Shown here piece after piece: positions 1-11,179 of a stretch of 64,000 nt of DNA. Origin of the DNA: Prosapia bicincta (Eukaryota; Arthropoda; Insecta; Hemiptera; Cercopidae); contig JBAIZL010000003.1 in the NCBI GenBank assembly GCA_036971475.1, positions 47,666,842-47,730,841 on the forward strand, given 5' to 3'. The notes beneath the pieces are model-generated. The model was given only the letters and a program-made list of their open reading frames with translations. It had not been told where the DNA came from and ran no database searches. The translations under genes and the position numbers were made by a program. How positions within the stretch are numbered: the stretch's first letter is position 1; the number at the start of each line of letters is the position of its first letter.

Positions 1-3000
1 GTTGTTGAATGAAGTAGCTACCAACTGTAAATGTTATGATTTAATTCATGATCTGTAAGATTTTGTTTTTATTTGAAGTCACAAACTGTTGTGATTGAAA
101 ATACGCTATTAACTTAATATTTCTCTAAAGTTTTAACCTTGATTTCTGTTTGTAACTTTTATAAACGAAGTTAAGGACTTTTATGTTTAAAAATTGTCAT
201 ATATTTAGCGCTAGGTTCCCAAGAGGTGCAGTTTAAAATGTTTATTAATTTTTAAGACATCCCTAGAAGGTATGTAATGGAACGTTAAACCTTAGAATCA
301 TGATTAAACTCGAATAGTTTGATCTTGTAGGTGCTGCCATCTGCTTGACTATTTCCAAACTATTTAGCAATGGACGTTGTTGAATGAAGTAGCTACCAAC
401 CGTAAATATTATGATTTAATTCATGATCTGTAAGATTTTGTTTTTATTTGAAGTCACAAACTGTTGTGATTGAAAATACGCTATTAACTTAATATTTCTC
501 TAAAGTTTTAACCTTGATTTCTGTTTGTAACTTTTATAAACGAAGTTAAGGACTTTTATGTTTAAAAATTGTCATATATTTAGCGCTAGGTTCCCAAGAG
601 GTGCAGTTTAAAATGTTTATTAATTTTTAAGACATCCCTAGAAGGTGTGTGGTGGAACAATAAACCATAGAATCATGATTAAACTCGAATAGTTTGATCT
701 TGTAGGTGCTGCCATCTGCTTGACTATTTCCAAACTATTTAGCAATGGACGTTGTTGAATGAAGTAGCTACCAACCGTAAATATTATGATTTAATTCATG
801 ATCTGTAAGATTTTGTTTTTATTTGAAGTCACAAACTGTTGTGATTGAAAATACGCTATTAACCTAATATTTCTCTAAAGTTTTAATCTTGATTTCTGTT
901 TGTAACTTTTATAAACGAAGTTAAGGACTTTTATGTTTAAAAATTGTCATATATTTAGCGCTAGGTTCCCAAGAGGTGCAGTTTAAAATGTTTATTAATT
1001 TTTAAGACATCCCTAGAAGGTATGTAATGGAACGATAAACCATAGAATCATGATTAAACTCGAATAGTTTGATCTTGTAGGTGCTGCCATCTGCTTGACT
1101 ATTTCCAAACTATTTAGCAATGGACGTTGTTGAATGAAGTAGCTACCAACCGTAAATATTATGATTTAATTCATGATCTGTAAGATTTTGTTTTTATTTG
1201 AAGTCACAAACTGTTGTGATTGAAAATACGCTATTAACTTAATATTTCTCTAAAGTTTTAACCTTGATTTCTGTTTGTAACTTTTATAAACGAAGTTAAG
1301 GACTTTTATGTTTAAAAATTGTCATATACTGTATTTAGCGCTAGGTTCCCAAGAGGTGCAGTTTAAAATGTTTATTAATTTTTAAGACATCCCTAGAAGG
1401 TATGTAATGGAACGATAAACCATAGAATCATGATTAAACTCGAATAGTTTGATCTTGTAGGTGCTGCCATCTGCTTGACTATTTCCAAACTATTTAGCAA
1501 TGGACGTTGTTGAATGAAGTAGCTACCAACCGTAAATATTATGATTTAATTCATGATCTGTAAGATTTTGTTTTTATTTGAAGTCACAAACTGTTGTGAT
1601 TGAAAATACGCTATTAACTTAATATTTCTCTAAAGTTTTAACCTTGATTTCTGTTTGTAACTTTTATAAACGAAGTTAAGGACTTTTATGTTTAAAAATT
1701 GTCATATATTTAGCGCTAGGTTCCCAAGAGGTGCAGTTTAAAATGTTTATTAATTTTTAAGACATCCCTAGAAGGTGTGTGGTGGAACAATAAACCATAG
1801 AATCATGATTAAACTCGAATAGTTTGATCTTGTAGGTGCTGCCATCTGCTTGACTATTTCCAAACTATTTAGCAATGGACGTTGTTGAATGAAGTAGCTA
1901 CCAACCGTAAATATTATGATTTAATTCATGATCTGTAAGATTTTGTTTTTATTTGAAGTCACAAACTGTTGTGATTGAAAATACGCTATTAACTTAATAT
2001 TTCTCTAAAGTTTTAACCTTGATTTCTGTTTGTAACTTTTATAAACGAAGTTAAGGACTTTTATGTTTAAAAATTGTCATATATTTAGCGCTAGGTTCCC
2101 AAGAGGTGCAGTTTAAAATGTTTATTAATTTTTAAGACATCCCTAGAAGGTATGTAATGGAACGATAAACCATAGAATCATGATTAAACTCGAATAGTTT
2201 GATCTTGTAGGTGCTGCCATCTGCTTGACTATTTCCAAACTATTTAGCAATGGACGTTGTTGAATGAAGTAGCTACCAACCGTAAATATTATGATTTAAT
2301 TCATGATCTGTAAGATTTTGTTTTTATTTGAAGTCACAAACTGTTGTGATTGAAAATACGCTATTAACTTAATATTTCTCTAAAGTTTTAACCTTGATTT
2401 CTGTTTGTAACTTTTATAAACGAAGTTAAGGACATTTATGTTTAAAAATTGTCATATATTTAGTGCTAGGTTCCCAAGAGGTGCAGTTTAAAATGTTTAT
2501 TAATTTTTAAGACATCTCTAGAAGGTATGTAATGGAACGATAAACCATAGAATCATGATTAAACTTAGATTGTTTGACCTTGTAGGTGCTGCCATCTGCG
2601 CGACTATTTCGAAACTATTTAGCAATGGACGGTGTTGAGTGCTGTAGCTATCAACTGTAAATGTTATGGTTTAAGGCATGATATGTAAGATTTTGTTTTT
2701 ACCTGTGGTCACAAACTGTTAAGATTGGATAGACGTTATTAACTTAATATTCCTCTAAAGTTCTAACATTATTTTCTTTTTGGAACTTTTGCAAACGAAT
2801 TAAAGGACTATTATGTTAAAAAAAAATGGTCATATATTTAGTGCTAGGTACCTCAGAGTTGAAGTTTAAGATGTCTAATAATCATTAGGACATCCCCAGA
2901 GTAGTATGGTGGAACGTTTAACCATAGAATCATCATTAAACTCGGATTGTTCGACCTTGTAGGTGCTGCCATCTGCGCGACTATTTCGAAACTATTTACC

Positions 3001-3222
3001 AATGGACGGTGTTGAGTGCTGTAGCTATCAACTGTAAATGTTATGGTTTAAGGCATGATATGTAAGATTTTGTTTTTACCTGTGGTCACAAACTGTTAAG
3101 ATTGGAAATACATTATTAACTTATAATTTCTCCAAAGTTCTAAGCTCATTTTCTTTTTGGAGCTTTTTCAAACGAATTTAAGGACTTTTATGTTTAAAAA
3201 ATGCCATATATTTAGTGCTAGG
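1..3222. repeat. 375-bp satellite array (about 8.6 units)
   Basis: Tandem units begin at 1, 376, 751, 1126, 1506, 1881, 2256, 2631 and 3008. The period is 375 bp, except 380 bp for the fourth unit (5-bp insertion near 1328) and 377 bp for the eighth. Units 1-6 are nearly identical, unit 7 has scattered changes, and units 8-9 are clearly diverged. The last unit breaks off after 'tttagtgctaggt', where Jockey leader sequence begins. No open frame spans a unit. The left end runs off the window. Confidence 0.97.
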
Positions 3223-3420
3223 TGTAATCAGTGCCTAGCTCTGATTGGGAGTAGGTGCTGAAAGGAGTGGCTGGTCTACATGATCCCTCGTAGAGCTTGT
3301 CTCCGTAGACTCGGCCCAGTTTCTTGAGGGCCCGCGTTGCGCCTCTCTAGTCGCCATTTCTAGGGAAGTGTAAAGGCTATAGAAAGTGGGGTTACTGCAG
3401 GTGCAGCGATTGTTCACTAT
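3223..3420 (-). mobile_element. Jockey-type LINE 5' leader fragment
   Basis: The stretch starting 'gtaatcagtgcctagctctg' is almost the same as 36327-36392, where on the minus strand it lies just upstream of a recognisable Jockey ORF1. Here the ORF1 body is missing and the satellite abuts the fragment directly. A minus-strand 60-codon ORF (3235-3417) crosses it, including a short peptide starting MATREAQRGPSRNW. I do not recognise it, and it may be leader sequence that happens to be open. Confidence 0.55.
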
Positions 3421-3689
3421 TAGACTAACTAATAGAACTAAATCAAAGTAAAATAATTGAACTGTGGCTACTTAGACTGCTAATAAACAGCCATGTTCTG
3501 ATATAATCTTATACATTACATTTGACCACACTTTTCTAGACTGAAGATGTTTTTATTAGTAATGTTATAAGGTTTTAAAAACAAAAACTTTTATTTATTA
3601 GCGCTTTGGTCGTTTCATTCCAAATGTTAGTTTGAACAAACTTTGTCCCCTCCAAAGGATAAATAATAATACTACCGATTATTTATATA
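3421..3689. other. AT-rich spacer with a dispersed repeat
   Basis: No gene is visible. Positions 3599-3689 ('tagcgctttggtcgttt' through 'accgattatttatat') match 20201-20293, where the same ~90 bp lies between a Jockey reverse-transcriptase fragment and an unidentified ORF. The repeat is therefore associated with the LINE clusters. Confidence 0.6.
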
Positions 3690-4214
3690 AAAAATATTAA
3701 ATAAAAATGTTATAAAAGGGTTTCTTTGTAGCAAAAATAAAATTTGTAATAAATAGCCTTTGAATGAATGTAGCCGTCCCCGATCAGTTCTTTCACGACC
3801 AATTATTACTAAAAAATCGGAGGGACCTTATCGGTGTAGAGCCCTTAGCTGCAGCCTTTGTACTCTTTTCCCATCCATACCACAGGACTAGCTTAGTTTA
3901 TACCTACCTGTTTGCAGAAATCAAGTACCCTCCTGAAGCTAAATCTTCCGATATCCTCTGGTGTACATACCTGCCAGCCAAACCACTTTCTACTTGCAGC
4001 TCCAACAAACAGGGCACTCACAGAGTACGTGGATTGGGTTTTCCTGGATTGGGTCGCATCTCTTGCACACAGGGGACCTAGATTTTCCAATTTTGTATTG
4101 GAACCCCCTCTGATTCTCATGGCCTGTGACCACCTCTACAGTAACTCTGAGTTGATGTCTACTTAAAGAGAGTAGTTCTTTACCCCACTAATCTCTTAAG
4201 TAACCCCACAGTAC

Positions 4215-6480
4215 CTAGGATTTGTTACACTCCAAGGTTGCATTCCATTCTTCCCTACACAACCTGTCTATATGCGCCGTGAACCTCTTGGGCCAATCCT
4301 GAAGCGGCATGCCCACTGCACTCACCAATGGTCCTTGAGTTATACACCCTTGTTTTGCTAAGGCGTCAGCCCTCTCATTCCCTACCCAGCCAGAGGTTGA
4401 GCGTTTATACATACTCAGCTCTGCTAGAGAGGTTATAGTCTCAGCCCCCACTCTAAAGCTGGTACTACCCTTACCTAAAGCCTTCAGAGCTGCCTGACTA
4501 ACCGAGCAAATCCAGATGGTCTTGCCCCCCTTGCCAGACCCTATTATTTCCTTAGAACATAGTTTGATCGCGAGCACCTCCCCCTGGAAGACAGAGTTGT
4601 TGGCAATCCTCTAGGCGATGGACAAAATCTGTCTTGGTGTCTCGTTCCACTAAATCCTGCTCCCACTCCTTTCTTCATCTTGGACCCATTGGTGAACCAG
4701 ATTTCACCATCTTTGGGTCTACACTCCGCCCATGACTCTCTTGCAGGAAGATGGATTTTGAAGTTTCTTTTCCCTTTTAAGAGACAGTATCTAATACTGA
4801 GGTTCTATCCAGAGCTCCTTCAGTGAATCCCCAAATAGCTGTTTATGACGTTTGCTACTTGACTTTCACTGCCCGGTACAATTTAGTCAGTATGCAGTTT
4901 TCATTGCCTCCATCCTAATTTGAAGACTCAAAGATGGAAAACCCAACATAACCCTCATGGCCGCACATGGTGTGCTTCTCCTTGTAGCTATTATTCCTCT
5001 AAGGAAGAGCCCCTTGCGCGCGGTCCAACATTCTTTTACTTGTTTCTTTCTGTGTCCCACCAGACGATTGAGGCAATGACCAGCCTTGACACTACAATGG
5101 CGGAATAGATCCAGTTCATCTGACGTGGACCCAAACCCAATCTCATGCCTCAATAGGCATGAGATCTACTGCATTGCCAGAACGTAGATATGGCTTTTTT
5201 GCACTTATCCTCCAAGTGCTCACGCCAGAGTAGCTTCCTATCCAGAATAATTCCCAGATATTTAGCGCTCTCAACGTAGCTTATTTTGGTATTATCAATT
5301 TCCATCAACTCCAGCGATTTAGTTTTATATCGCCTAGTGAAGATAAGTGCCACAGATTTCTCTCCTTGAATGCATAGTGCATTCTCCCTGCACCTTGCTT
5401 CTGTTGAGTGCCTCTTGAAGCAGGTTTTTTAGGATCTCTTCAAATGGTCCCCTAACAAGGATAGCTATATCATCCGCATATCCTACCACCTTGACACCCA
5501 TTCCTTAGTAGGCCGTCCACGACAAGGCTCCACAGCAGAGGGGATAATACTCCACCCTGCGGGCAACCCTCCAAGACCATCCCATTTACGGTGCACCCCA
5601 TCCAGGATGCAGTACTTATACGGTTTTCCAAGTAACTCATAATCCAATTTATAATTCCATCAGAAATCCCGTGATCCATAGCTGCTCTCTTGATGGCCAG
5701 TCTAGAGGTACTATTAAAAACCCCCTCCACATCGAGAAAAGCCCCAATACAAATACACTTGTTGTTGATCTGACCCTCAATAAAGTCCACAACCGACATC
5801 AGCGTAGTCTCTACCGACTTACCAGTTCGGTATGCGTGTTGGTCCTGATGAAGCGGATACTGCTTCAAAGGTCCCTCCTTCAAATAATGATCCACCAGCC
5901 TTTCCAGTGTATTTAACAAAAAAGATGTAAGGCTGATAGGTCTGAAGTCCTTTACCTCTGTGTAACCTTTCCTCCCCGGTTTGGGGATAAAGATAACTTT
6001 CGTTTTGAGCCACTGCCCGGGCGTGTAACCCAAGGCAACACATTCCCTGAGTAATCCTGTCAGTGGCCCTATTATTTCCTCCAAGCAATTTTGTAGTAGT
6101 GCTGGAGTAATATTATCTAATCCATGAGCTTTAAAAGGCTCAAATGACAGAATCGCCTCTCTCATCTGAGATCCCCTGCCCAGCAATATTCCAGTCCGTC
6201 CTTAGCCCAGTATGGCGGAGGTTTTGAGCACCGTCCCCTACCGGTCTAATTTCGGGAAAACTGTTCCTCATAAGCAGACGCAGAGTTTCCTCGGTGTCAG
6301 TAAAGCTACCATCAGCCTTCTAGACAAACTTAAGCTCTCCCCTCATTCCACCTTCTAACACCTTAAACAGTCCAGCAGTGTCACTCAGTATGCTTGTCTC
6401 TGAGCACCACTTTTCCCAAGAAGCACGTTTAACCTCTTTTATAAGATTTTTATAGAGACCCTGATTGTCTTTTTAGTGGT
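4215..6480 (-). pseudogene. LINE ORF2: reverse transcriptase and RNase H, endonuclease missing
   Basis: Read on the minus strand: 'LQINLHH' (ORF2 start motif, about 6480), then the linker 'LYKNLIKEVKRASWEKWC', then RT blocks 'DNITPALLQ', 'KPGRKGYTEVKDFRPISLTS', 'QHAYRTGKSVETTL', 'AFLDVEGVFNSTS', 'GCPQGGVLSPLLW' and, after a frameshift, 'GYADDIAIL' (YADD codons at 5469-5480). The thumb follows with 'KYLGIILDRKLLWREHL' (about 5230), then a connection with 'TPCAAMRVMLGFPSLSLQI' (about 4950). RNase H carries 'FTNGSKMKKGVGAGF', 'VFQGEVLAI', 'ICSVSQAALKALG' and 'GNERADALAKQG'. The usual TDGS and SDSQ aspartates are N and V here, so RNase H would be inactive. YADD itself is intact. The region is split over several frames with an in-frame TAG near 6320. 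Confidence 0.85.
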
Positions 6481-7419
6481 GCAAGTTAATTTGCAGGATC
6501 AATGCTTGAGGGTCAGCAATATCCAACTGACCCCTTCGCCTTCTCCTGATTCTCCCTCTCGCCCTACTCGGGCCCTTAGAAGTCCACCTAAAAGTGACCT
6601 CTGCAGTCCCCAGGAAGGTCTTCCCTTCTCTTCCTTTGAGTTGTCTGACTGATGACTCATCCAATCCTAGGCAGAGGAGTCTTGCAAGTCCCCGCTCAAT
6701 GTACTGTAAGATCTTCCACTTCAAAGTGTCAATTTCTGGGTTTTGCATCCCCATGAGCTTGACCAACTTAGTGACCTCCCTCTTTGGTCGGGGTACGAGC
6801 ACCGTTACTTTCACCCTTTTGATCAGTTCATCAGGCTGGACTAGCCTTGCCTGAGTTCCGTCCTCGAGCTTAACTGACGGTACCACTTCTCTCAGCCATT
6901 TTGCCGATTCCTCCTCAGCACAAATAAATTCTGCGACTCCATCCCTTAGGTATGTGTCTCTGAACCGCGGAACAAAACATCAACTAGGAGTGCCCAGAAT
7001 CCGGTCCATGACGGTGCCCTTAAGGTGGTCGACTCCGTCATCTACATCCTCACGCCTACACTATCCCCAAAGGTCACTAGTACCCTCGGTAGGTTGGCGG
7101 AGATCGACGAGAAAGACGGCCCTCCCGACCCAACAGGCCTAGACCCTTGTCTATCCCTCTTGGCTTCCGACTCTGGAGTAGGATTAGAAGTACTCCTTCT
7201 CTTCCTTTTCCTCTCTTTCTCTTGTAGTACTTAGGTCCTACCAGATCCACTGGCTTCCGGGACGACAGGGCGGGTTCTAGCCCAGCCTCCGCCAAATCCT
7301 TCCGCTGCCTGGACCGGTGTTTCCTCAAATTGGTGGCGGTGGTTCTCTGCCCTCCGCCTCTGCCTTTTTTGCTTCATCATGGTAAGAAAGCCAGAGTGCT
7401 TTCCTCCTTTGTGCCCCAC
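6473..7419 (-). pseudogene. LINE ORF1 (gag-like, DUF4780-like domain), broken
   Basis: The best part is 6473-6990. In order it contains 'YLRDGVAEFICAEEESAKWL', a 'GTQARLVQPDEL' segment, 'VLVPRPKREV', 'MGMQNPEIDTLKWKILQ' and 'TFLGTAEVTFRW'. This order and spacing match the DUF4780 domain of arthropod retrotransposon ORF1 proteins as I know it; no search was run. An Arg-rich tail (RGRIRRRRRGQ) follows. The N-terminal part (about 7000-7419) is basic and Gly/Pro-rich and lies in other frames, so at least two frameshifts or stops separate it. ORF1 proteins of this type bind element RNA. The frame ends at a TAA at 6473-6475 and the ORF2 remnant continues in the same frame, so the two ORFs are effectively fused by deletion. 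Confidence 0.65.
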
Positions 7420-8145
7420 TCATTCTTCCTGTTGCCTTTGCAACTGGATTTTCATCTGTATCTACGGGGGCCGTAGCCACATCCATTTAACAGATTTGTC
7501 GGTAGGTTCTAAGCCCTGACCTGTTAAATTTATTTATTTTTGTTTCTACCATGTATATTCCCACGAGTAGCTAGGGAAATAAAGGTCCGCCGCCGCAGAG
7601 CCCCGCTTACGACGGTACTCGGGAGTGGCTCCAGGTGCTCCTGAGGCTCCGTTAAAGACTCTCCTTACCCTGAGGGTCACGAATCTACATCTGCATGGAT
7701 CGCATAACACTTTCAGATCGGGTGTGTATGTACCCATTCAGACCACCAACCTGGATGGGGGGGGGGGTGCTTTTTGGTTGCCGCCCGCAAAGGGAAGGCG
7801 AGAGCCGGGCAGATAACAACCCTTCAAGTGCTAGGACTGGCCCCTTTTTTTGAGCCGCCTTCATGCACTCACACATTTTCCTGGACTTCCCGTTTATAGG
7901 GAGCCACATACGTACAGCTCCGCTCCACCCGTCCCCCACGCCCGGATTAAGCCTCTCCACCACGTCAAGGTCATTCGGCCCATATGAGAGGTTCACGGCC
8001 AATAAATTGCTCAGAAAATCCTACCGAGTGCTCAGTTCTCTCATTACTAACTACCATATCTCCTGAGGTCCTGAGAATCCTTCTTTAGGTCGTGCTGAGC
8101 GCTTCTGTTCCAGGTTGTCGCCAATGCTTCGGGCTCATACATACA

Positions 8146-8275
8146 TACAAAAAATCATTTTTAATTAAGATTAAAATAAGTCATACTTCTTGAGAAAGGA
8201 ACGTTTTTCGTACAAAAAATCATTTTTAATTAAGAATAAAATAAGTCATACTTCTTGAAAAAGGAATGTTTTTCG
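8146..8275. repeat. Tandem duplication, 2 x 65 bp
   Basis: 'tacaaaaaatcattttt' opens at 8146 and again at 8211, and the two 65-bp units differ at only a few positions. It marks the junction between the LINE 5' end and segmental unit copy 1. The corresponding spot in copy 3 (about 37710) has a single unit. Confidence 0.9.
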
Positions 8276-8879
8276 TTGAATTTCTTTTAAGTGTAACTGA
8301 ATTGGAGAAAATGTAGTAAATTGTTATTTTGTTCAAAATAGTTGTCAATCATAATTTTAAAATGGCAATTAAAAAGTGTTGCCTTTTCAAAATGCACTTC
8401 CGATTAATTGATTCCGAACCTAATTTTTGTTGGCTTGACAGAATTAATTAATGTTTACATACTACAATTACTCGAGTGTAACAAATTCGATATATTAAAC
8501 TATTTTTACAGATTGGATTTTAAATTATGGTCATATAAGGCAATAAATTGAACTGTTAGCTTATAATACAACCAAACTGTGTTGCCAAATTCACTCCAAT
8601 GTAATGTCTAGAGTAAACAAACTAAAGAAAGAAAGTAGAGGCTGCCTGAGCCAACTAGAGTAACAAATTGCTATCGCTACGATACAGACTTTGGACTTAA
8701 AGGGAATCGGGCTGTCAGCTGTGTTTATTCAACAAGTGCGTTTTATTTTATCTTTTCGTACTCGATTAGAGTTATGATGAGTTTAGCTGTATTTTCGCAT
8801 TTTGTCTAAAGGTTTTTAAATTGAAAGTTTGTTGTCAAATGTAATACTCGTAAGTTTATAATAATTGGGGCGGTTAGAA

Positions 8880-9115
8880 GTTTTCCATTATTGTTTTCGA
8901 TTAAGGCAAGTAACTCTGTCCTGTTAAAATCGCACAAAGAAGACAACTTGTAGTGTGGCCGAAACATGTATGTATAGAGAGCTATATCCTGTTGTGGGTT
9001 TTGTGATTATTGTGTTCTTATAAATAGATTATAACGATGCTATAAGAAAGTTAATGTATTTGTTTGGCGAGGTTTTATATTTCTCTTGTTTAATAAACCT
9101 TTGAAGCATTTACCT
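8880..9115 (+). other. Possible Penelope-like terminal region
   Basis: 'gaagacaacttgtagtgtgg' followed by 'ccgaaacatgtatgtatag' and then 'tttaataaacc' (a possible polyadenylation signal) recur at 23207-23370 and 38405-38590. A GAAGA(C) run a short distance before CGAAAC(A/G)TGT is what I remember of the terminal regions of Penelope-like elements, some of which contain hammerhead-type ribozymes. A Penelope reverse-transcriptase remnant does sit in the window (26736). The assignment is an inference from short motifs. Confidence 0.3.
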
Positions 9116-9848
9116 TGTGTAGTCTATGTTCGCAAAAGTAATTTTGTAGTATGGAGTTGCCATTTGTAATTCATTGATTGTAATTCACAGACACACACAA
9201 ACTCATAGTTACACATGCACGCGGAGACAGGCATTCGGTAACACAGTCACACACACAGCAAACCAGCTGACCTATTATAGGAAATATCAATTGTTTTGGG
9301 ATAAAAGAAAATTTAGTTTATAACCTGTTTTATTCCCTGGGTACAGTTTTTTAAGGAAACAAAAGCAAAAAAGCCATTTATTATAACAAACATGTGTACA
9401 ATTTAAAATTGTCACATTTGTTGTTAATTTGATTATTTTTATAGGTTACACGTGTGTCATGGTTAAGTAATAATTGGCTATGTTGCTTTAAGAATGAAGT
9501 TGTGGGAAATGAATGTTTGGAAAATCATTTTTATAAAAGTGTTTTAAAAGTAGGAAAATTAAACACAAACCTAAAACTATGTGTTTAAATATAAAACATA
9601 TAAGAACACTATAGTGGGTTTTTATTTGAAATGTTTATGTTTGGAGATTTTAGTAGATGTGGGCCTATTTGTGCGTAATAGGCTTATTTAAGAAGGGAAT
9701 TGAATATTGATGTCTTGCTTTTGTATAATTTACTTTTGAATAATAGTATCTTTAAACGTACTTTAAGGCACTAACCAGCTAAGTGACCTTCACATAGTGT
9801 AATGCAAAGTTATAGAAGGAAACAATTATGCTGTTATTGCATTTGCAG

Positions 9849-9941
9849 ACTAATGGTGAACCAAGCAGATGATAACTTGGTAAAATCCTCGAAGCCCTCC
9901 GGAGTTCCTTAGAGCTCCCCCGCATCGTGCAGTGCACTAAG
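9849..9941 (+). pseudogene. Exon-like block A, copy 1
   Basis: A 93-bp block follows a 3' splice-like 'atttgcag' and precedes a strong 5' splice-like 'gtgagtt'. Homologous blocks lie at 24311 (truncated), 39418-39512 and 18173. In frame 1 it has TGA TAA early, then reads open as ILEALRSSLELPRIVQCTK to the last base. The same frame continues into block B as NQPKIPADNG if the ~1.1-kb interval is an intron. I do not recognise the protein. It could be a host exon duplicated and decayed with the unit, or part of an unknown element. Confidence 0.4.
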
Positions 9942-10575
9942 GTGAGTTAATGGGTTGCCTATGTTTGCTGTAATGTACGAACAGATGGGTGATTGGTTGC
10001 ATTGTGTTCTGAAATATAAAGACTTTTAAAAAGAAAGCAGTACAGTTGTTGGTGAGGATGGGAATAATAAGATGAAACAAGCAGAATTAAAATAATCCAA
10101 GCGTGCTGGTACAAGCTCTGGCAAATTGAAATCCATTTACGTCAGGTTTATGGTACTAGTAAATATAAAATAGTTTACCTATACGCCCAGATAAATTTAA
10201 ATTTTTTATAGCGACAAACCTAGATTCCAGGAACAATGGATATTTCCATGGAAAAAATAATGTGACCTCAACGCATGTTACCAGGCACCCATCCCTACAT
10301 CAGTCATTGTTAATATGTTTACAACAAAATATTATGTAATATATTTACTCTAATTAATTTTAAATTATTTCCCGAAATTAATATCAAAATATCTTTCTAA
10401 AAGCATTCACAGTAAATATTATACTCTTATATTTCGTGTAAATACTACTTTTACCGCCATAATATTTAATGCACGCTGATACGGCTTTTGTAAACTGCAC
10501 TTTTCCAGCGACAAACCAATAAGACCTTTAATTAATGTACAAGGCAAGGTCTACATAAAGTTTAAAGAGTTTGTT

Positions 10576-10779
10576 ATGTTTAAATGGTCCATTTATTGTT
10601 ACTTTGATATTTTGTTCTGTATTGTTTACAATAGTGCTATAGGCTTCATTTTATGTAGTGAAACTTTGCATGGTGGGATTTCAAACCCATTTACGTGTTT
10701 CTATAATACGAGTCCTTCTCCATGTATCTGTCGGAAATCTCCTTTCTTTAAAATGTGTTTTAAATTTTCTTCTTATTAA
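10576..10779 (+). other. 67-codon ORF shared by unit copies 1 and 3
   Basis: Begins MFKWSIYCYFDILF and has exactly the same length and end position at 40153-40356 in copy 3, with no indel. The region is deleted in copy 2. Replacement changes appear at least twice as common as silent ones by rough count, which fits neutral drift better than selection. It is Cys/Phe-rich with no recognised domain. Probably a chance ORF preserved by low indel rate. Confidence 0.15.
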
Positions 10780-11076
10780 CTACACGTTTTATTCTCAGGG
10801 GGGACAAGGCTAGGGTAGAGGGGAATTCTAATTAGCTAGAAACTTCAATGTATGTAAAAACGTATGTAATTCAATTTGCGGAATTATTTTATAGAAACTC
10901 GGCATTCATTTTACTGAATAATTATCACAAGAGTAAACATAAGCTTCACATATAACAAGGTACACACTAACTATCATGAAGGCCTTTGTCATGTTACTAA
11001 CTATATGACCTTCACACATGCCACAATCGGCACAACATAATGATGAATAATATAATATTACTTGTATATTTTACAG

Positions 11077-11179
11077 AACCAGCCCAAGATCCCGGCAGAT
11101 AATGGGGCTGGACACTGCGACTTGTATAACACACCATCTTCCCTCAGTACTCCATCAGATGAGTCATCAAGGCTTTATG
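11077..11179 (+). pseudogene. Exon-like block B, copy 1
   Basis: A 103-bp block lies between 'tattttacag' and 'gtatgtta'. The phase-0 reading is NQPKIPADNG, then CDLYNTPSSL, then a Ser-rich tail, with no stop. Homologues at 24762-24865 and 40690-40785 keep both the AG and the GTATGT. This frame joins directly to the open frame of block A. No domain is recognised. It is the better conserved of the two blocks, and is open in copies 1 and 3 but has a TAG at codon 2 in copy 2. Confidence 0.45.

Larger units (their letters stand above)
3690..8140 (-). mobile_element. Degenerate R1/LOA-like non-LTR retrotransposon
   Basis: On the minus strand the order is: 5' leader (8140 to about 7420), gag-like ORF1 with a DUF4780-like domain, reverse transcriptase, RNase H, and an AT-rich 3' end near 3690. 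LINEs of this kind copy themselves by target-primed reverse transcription. Many frameshifts and stops make the copy dead. The apurinic endonuclease is absent: the motif that usually opens ORF2 is followed at once by the post-endonuclease linker. The two ends reappear fused at 36408-36623 as a tiny internally deleted copy, which supports the end assignments. The clade is inferred from the 'GCPQGGVLSPLLW' block and the C-terminal RNase H. I cannot separate R1, LOA and neighbouring clades by eye. Confidence 0.85.

Noticed and set aside
7685..8002. 105-codon minus-strand ORF as a separate gene
   Set aside because: It falls in the 5' leader of the LINE, shows no domain, and overlaps an opposite-strand ORF. 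Left as part of the element.
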